Shown here: positions 29,767 to 33,500 of the stretch, piece by piece | Layout: every line of letters starts with the position of its first letter | How positions within the stretch are numbered: position 1 is the stretch's first letter | Assembly (NCBI GenBank): GCA_035641235.1 | Contig: DASQUP010000276.1 | Span: 1-33,500 of the forward strand | Direction of reading: 5' to 3' | Origin: DASQUP01 sp035641235 | GTDB lineage: Bacteria > Actinomycetota > CADDZG01 > WHSQ01 | Length of the DNA stretch: 33,500 nt | Made by a program: the position numbers and the translations under genes | The notes under the pieces: model-generated | What the model saw: the letters and a program-made list of their open reading frames with translations, nothing else | What the model was told of the DNA's origin: nothing | Database searches by the model: none

Positions 29767-32700
29767 ATGCCTGAGACCGTGAACACCTACGTCCTCGACG
29801 GACGGATCGTGACGATGAACGACTCGTTCGACGTGCTGGATTCCGGACGTGTATATGTCCGGGACGAGCGGATCGAAGCGCTCCTCCCCGCCGGCGCTCC
29901 GGTCCCCGCGGGATTCGAAAACGCGCCTTTGATCAGAACCGGCGGAACCCTATATCCGGGCCTCATCGAACTCCACAACCACCTCGCATACAACGTGCTG
30001 CCGATGTGGTTGATCTCCCGGCGTTACGGCAATCGGTCTCAGTGGGGCGGCGGCAGTCTCGAATACAGAGCGCGCATCTCGGGGCCGATGGCTGTACTCG
30101 GCAGGGTTGCCGGATTCATCGAAGCCGTCGTTCGCTACGTCGAGGTGAAATGTCTCCTCGGCGGGGTGACTACAAGCCAGGGAATCGCGCTCTATTCGAA
30201 TGCGCGCAGGCACTACTACCAAGGACTCGTTCGGAACGTCGAGCAGTCCGGTGCCGCCGACCTCCCGACCGCCAACACTCGCATCGCCGATGTCGAAGCT
30301 CAACACGCACCCGCCTTCCTCGACCGGCTCCGGGACAACTCATGTTTGCTCCTTCATCTGAGCGAGGGAATCGACGATGCAGCGCGGCGCCATTTCCAAG
30401 CGCTCCGTGTCGACGAGCGCCGGTGGGCCATCACCGACGCACTTGCTGGGATCCACTGTGCAGGCCTCCGTGGTCGCGATTTCGCCACGCTACGGTCGCG
30501 CGGCGGCACCATGGTGTGGTCACCGCTGAGCAATCTGCTTCTGTACGGAGAGACTGCCGATATCGCTCGCGCGGCGCGTGAACGCGTACGGATGGCACTC
30601 GGCTCCGACTGGTCGCCCTCCGGCAGCAAGAACCTGCTCGGAGAGATGAAGGTGGCGTGGCTGGTGGCGCAGGAGAAGGAGTCGGGACTAACCGCGCGCG
30701 ATATCGCCGCTATGGCGACCATCAATGCGGCTCGCATCCTCAAGTGGGACGCAGCACTTGGATCGATCGAACCCGGCAAACGCGCGGATCTGATCGTCGT
30801 GAACGGGCGAACCGGGGATGCGTACGAACACCTCCTGAAAGCGCGGGAGACATCAATAACCCTGGTGGTGATCGACGGAAAGGCGCGCTGCGGGCAACCG
30901 CGGATGATGGATCGGCTGAGCGGAGGCGGTGAGACCCTTCGAGTTGGGGAATCCCCGAGGGTTCTCGATCTCGCCGACGCGAGCGGCGACCCGATCGTCG
31001 GCGCCTTGTCGCTCGGTGACGCCGCCGACCGTTTGACCGATGGGATGCGCCGACTTCCCGAACTCGCCAAACAAATGGATGACCCCGGCAGTGCGGCGGC
31101 CCTTCTCGGCGCATCGAGCTCGGCCGAACCGGGTGCGTGGTTCCTGGAACTGGACCACGAGGCGCTGCCCGGTTTCTCGCAGCGCCCGCAGCTCCCCGTC
31201 GACGGAAGGGCAACGGGGGCATTCCTCGAGCCGTTCATGGCGGGGCCTCTTGCGGAGATCCTCGAGCCCCTCGAACTCGATCCGCTGACCGTGCCCGACG
31301 ATGACGAGTTCTTCGACCGGCTCGCCCATCAGCCCAACCTGCCCGAATACCTGCTGCGCGAGCTGCCTCCGCTGTATGGGGAACGCGCCAGGACGCCGGT
31401 GCCGCCGATAGTCGCCGCCGGTGTGCCGACCGCCGAGGGCGCCGCAGGACCGATCCGCTTGGCCGAGTTCTTGGAGCGGGACTTCACGCCGCTAACCAAA
31501 GCCGAGAAGTTGTTGCTCGTTGACCAGGCGATGGTCCTGCTCGATGAGACCTACGTCCACCTCGAGCTGAAGCGCGCGATGCATGCGGTCGAGCCCATAC
31601 AGCGGCTCCGCCTCCTACGCCATCGCCTTCAGCAACCTGCCGGCGCAACGATGAGCGACCTCGAGTTCCACAACGAAATGTCTTCGATATTCGCATCGGT
31701 GCGCGACCTCCATACGAACTACCTCCTCCCGAAGCCGTACCGCGATACCACTGCATTCCTGCCGTTTCTCGTCGAGGAGTACTTCGACGACGGCACTCCG
31801 CATTACGTGATGAGTAATACGCTCGACGGTTTCGAACACCCCACTTTCGTTGAGGGTGTGGAGATCTTGCACTGGAACGGTGTACCGATAAGGCGCGCCA
31901 TCCTCGCAAACGCGGAGTTACAGGCCGGCAGCAACAGAGCGGCGTCGTTTGCCCGCGGGCTCGACGCGCTGACCATACGTCCGCTGGTTCGATCACTGCC
32001 GCCGAACGAGGAGTGGGTTGTCGTCACATACCGGGGGATGGACGGAGCGGAACACGACATCAAGCTCGACTGGATGGTCTGGGCGCCGCCCTCCGGAACG
32101 GGCGTGGACCCGGACGAGGGAATTGCGTCCCGGTCTGCCGCACTTGGGTACGACATACAGACCGATGCGGTGAATCAGGCGAAGAAGGTGTTGTTCGCTC
32201 GGAAGGCCTTCGCGCTGGAGGAGGCTGCCGGCGGGCCGGTGGCCGTCCGGGCCGGCGATCTCGCAACTTCGATGCCGACGGTGTTTCGGGCGCGTGAGGT
32301 CGAGACCGAGTCCGGCACCTTTGCCTACGTGCGCATCTTCACCTTCAACGTCCGAGATGCCGACGAGTTCGTCGATGAGTTCGCCCGTCTCGTGCAGCTT
32401 CTGCCGCCGAACGGCCTGATCGTCGACGTCCGCGGAAACGGTGGCGGCCTGATCTATGCGGCGGAGCGGCTGCTACAGGTGCTCACGCCGGGTGAGATCG
32501 AACCTTCGCGCGCTGAGTTCATTACCACACCATTGATGCTGGATCTCTGCGAGCGCCATGCCCCCTCTCCGCTGGACCCCTCGTTCGACCTCGGACCGTG
32601 GGTGTCCTCGCTTCGTCAAGCTGTGTCGACGGGAGCCGTCTATTCGCAGGCGCGTCCGATCACAGATCCTGTGTCTGCGAATGCGCGCGGTCAGGTGTAC

Positions 32701-33348
32701 CAGGGGCCGGTCCTTCTCGTTACCGATGCCCTCTGTTACTCGGCAACCGACATGTTCGCGGCGGGCTTCAGCGACCACAACATCGGGCGCATCCTCGGAG
32801 TCGCTGACAACACGGGTGCGGGAGGAGCGAACGTCTGGACTCACGAACTGCTGCGCCTCCTGATGGACAGTCGTCACCCGGGCGGGGGGAGCGCGTCTGA
32901 AAATCCGTTCCGTCCGCTTCCGAAGGGCGCCGGGATGCGGGTCTCAGTGCGGCGGACCATTCGAGTGGGAGCGCTGGACGGGACTCCTCTAGAGGATCTT
33001 GGGGTCGAGCCGGATGAGCGCCACGAGATGACGCACAATGACCTAATGAGCGGCAACGAGGACCTCATCGAGCATGCGGGCCGGTTGCTCGCGGCCGGGC
33101 CGTTGCACCGACTCGACTTCAAAGCCGACCCTCTCGCGGACGGAAGTATCGAATTGATGGTCTCCGTCGAGAACGTCGATCGAATCGACGTCTTCGTGGA
33201 CGGGCGGCCGGCCGACAGCTTCGACCTCGGCGAGACCGAGACGACTCGTCTCGTTCGGTCGCCGTCGGTCATTCCTCAGGAGATCGAGGTGCGCGGCTAC
33301 CTCGGCCAGATCCGGGTCGTTCAGATCCGGAGGCCGCTCGGCTCCTGA
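29767..33348 (+). CDS. Amidohydrolase / S41-family peptidase fusion, 1193 residues
   Basis: The N-terminal part (1-380) is a metal-dependent amidohydrolase: His70 and His72 in GLIELHNHL, His197 in LLLHLSEG, His230 in GIHCAGL, Asp281 in ALGSDWSPSG, and the late AALGSIEPGKRADLIVV strand. The middle (380-590) is not recognised. The C-terminal part (about 590-1105) is S41/tricorn-type: LLVDQAMVLLDETYVHLELKRAMHAV, IVDVRGNGGGLIYAAERLL and the nucleophile Ser992 in CYSATDMFAAGF. No signal peptide is visible, unusual for an S41 protease. The start ATG has GAGGAGG upstream and lies 10 nt after the UDG-like gene, so the two are an operon. Confidence 0.9.
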   Translation: MPETVNTYVLDGRIVTMNDSFDVLDSGRVYVRDERIEALLPAGAPVPAGFENAPLIRTGGTLYPGLIELHNHLAYNVLPMWLISRRYGNRSQWGGGSLEYRARISGPMAVLGRVAGFIEAVVRYVEVKCLLGGVTTSQGIALYSNARRHYYQGLVRNVEQSGAADLPTANTRIADVEAQHAPAFLDRLRDNSCLLLHLSEGIDDAARRHFQALRVDERRWAITDALAGIHCAGLRGRDFATLRSRGGTMVWSPLSNLLLYGETADIARAARERVRMALGSDWSPSGSKNLLGEMKVAWLVAQEKESGLTARDIAAMATINAARILKWDAALGSIEPGKRADLIVVNGRTGDAYEHLLKARETSITLVVIDGKARCGQPRMMDRLSGGGETLRVGESPRVLDLADASGDPIVGALSLGDAADRLTDGMRRLPELAKQMDDPGSAAALLGASSSAEPGAWFLELDHEALPGFSQRPQLPVDGRATGAFLEPFMAGPLAEILEPLELDPLTVPDDDEFFDRLAHQPNLPEYLLRELPPLYGERARTPVPPIVAAGVPTAEGAAGPIRLAEFLERDFTPLTKAEKLLLVDQAMVLLDETYVHLELKRAMHAVEPIQRLRLLRHRLQQPAGATMSDLEFHNEMSSIFASVRDLHTNYLLPKPYRDTTAFLPFLVEEYFDDGTPHYVMSNTLDGFEHPTFVEGVEILHWNGVPIRRAILANAELQAGSNRAASFARGLDALTIRPLVRSLPPNEEWVVVTYRGMDGAEHDIKLDWMVWAPPSGTGVDPDEGIASRSAALGYDIQTDAVNQAKKVLFARKAFALEEAAGGPVAVRAGDLATSMPTVFRAREVETESGTFAYVRIFTFNVRDADEFVDEFARLVQLLPPNGLIVDVRGNGGGLIYAAERLLQVLTPGEIEPSRAEFITTPLMLDLCERHAPSPLDPSFDLGPWVSSLRQAVSTGAVYSQARPITDPVSANARGQVYQGPVLLVTDALCYSATDMFAAGFSDHNIGRILGVADNTGAGGANVWTHELLRLLMDSRHPGGGSASENPFRPLPKGAGMRVSVRRTIRVGALDGTPLEDLGVEPDERHEMTHNDLMSGNEDLIEHAGRLLAAGPLHRLDFKADPLADGSIELMVSVENVDRIDVFVDGRPADSFDLGETETTRLVRSPSVIPQEIEVRGYLGQIRVVQIRRPLGS

Positions 33349-33500
33349 GGTCGCCGGCACCTGAATTGACCTCCTATGTTGTCAAGCGGCCTTTGGGATG
33401 TCCCGGCAGTCGTCCATGAGGCACCGGTAGACGACGTTTGAGAGGTGGCGCTTGAGGGCGCGGATCGCCTCGCGTTTGCTCTTGCCCTCCGCCCGGCGGC
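33349..33500 (-). mobile_element. IS110-family insertion sequence, one end (left limit uncertain)
   Basis: The transposase end lies about 33 nt from the stop of the amidohydrolase/S41 gene, so the element boundary falls somewhere in 33349-33381. A small inverted repeat TTGAC (33366-33370) / GTCAA (33381-33385) overlaps the transposase stop. IS110 elements lack long terminal repeats, so the boundary cannot be set from this side alone. Confidence 0.6.
33382..33500 (-). CDS. IS110-family transposase, C-terminal fragment running out of the window
   Basis: The last 39 codons are visible, ending at the TGA at 33382-33384. They read RAEGKSKREAIRALKRHL, then SNVVYRCLMDDCRDIPKAA. The GK-KREAIR-LKRHL-N-VYR-L pattern is the usual C-terminus of IS110-family (DEDD plus Ser) transposases. 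The catalytic parts lie outside the window. It is the first sign of an insertion sequence to the right. Confidence 0.85.
   Translation of the reverse strand, partial: RRAEGKSKREAIRALKRHLSNVVYRCLMDDCRDIPKAA

Noticed and set aside
27933..33348. Calling the UDG-like/amidohydrolase-S41 pair a defence system
   Set aside because: No recognised defence genes flank it and the evidence is only adjacency, so it is reported as an unexplained operon.
1..33500. CRISPR array, rRNA or prophage
   Set aside because: No regularly spaced repeats, no rRNA motifs and no phage structural genes are visible. The holin-like protein alone is a common chromosomal family.

Overview
The window is GC-rich and dense with genes. 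It uses many GTG and TTG starts and 4-nt start/stop overlaps (GTGA, ATGA, TTGA). It carries a CsoR repressor, an ECF41-type sigma factor, a second-type nuo cluster and actinobacterial-style lipid and aldo/keto reductase genes. This fits an environmental member of the Actinomycetota, perhaps an uncultured Acidimicrobiia- or Thermoleophilia-like lineage, but no rRNA or marker gene is present to prove it. I see no tRNA, rRNA or CRISPR array.

Layout, part 1 (1-9652). The window opens inside an M36 (fungalysin-like) secreted metallopeptidase that ends at a strong terminator. Then come an AI-2E family membrane protein, an AbiEi-type antitoxin-like protein with a nuclease-like C-terminus, a minus-strand pair (small holin-like membrane protein and an unknown protein), and an EamA/DMT exporter. 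Next is a hairpin-rich intergenic region, a minus-strand pair of aldo/keto reductases, a lipoate-ligase-like/TenA operon, and one small unknown ORF. The second aldo/keto reductase carries what looks like a 57-bp palindromic element inserted in frame in its N-terminus.

Layout, part 2 (9765-18691). This is the most striking block. A promoter with a CsoR-type operator in its spacer is followed by csoR, a 47-residue YHS protein, nuoA, a fused NuoB/NuoD-like protein without a single cysteine, and nuoH, J, K, L, M and N, all on the plus strand and mostly overlapping. NuoC, E, F, G and I are absent. The proton-pumping membrane arm of complex I is therefore kept, with key channel acids present, while the protein that should hold the terminal Fe-S cluster cannot do so. 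Placement behind csoR suggests metal-linked control of an ion-translocating complex of unknown redox partner.

Layout, part 3 (18688-27719). A small P-loop kinase-like gene and an ECF41/SigJ-like sigma factor run on the minus strand. A haloalkane-dehalogenase-like hydrolase is divergent from the sigma factor and has a candidate ECF41 promoter. Then comes a five-gene minus-strand operon, in transcription order: fatty acyl-CoA reductase/HAD fusion, Zn-alcohol dehydrogenase, LarA-like nickel racemase-fold protein, PlsC-type acyltransferase, TetR regulator. A 16-bp palindrome in front of the first gene is a candidate operator.

Layout, part 4 (27933-33500). A two-gene plus-strand operon encodes a protein with two uracil-DNA-glycosylase-like domains and a 1193-residue amidohydrolase/S41-peptidase fusion. 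The window ends in the 3' part of an IS110-family transposase.

Across the window the palindromic octamer GGCGCGCC occurs 26 times by hand count, several-fold above expectation. A family of about 45-nt palindromes with AAATGGCA/TGCCATTT arms occurs in three intergenic gaps.
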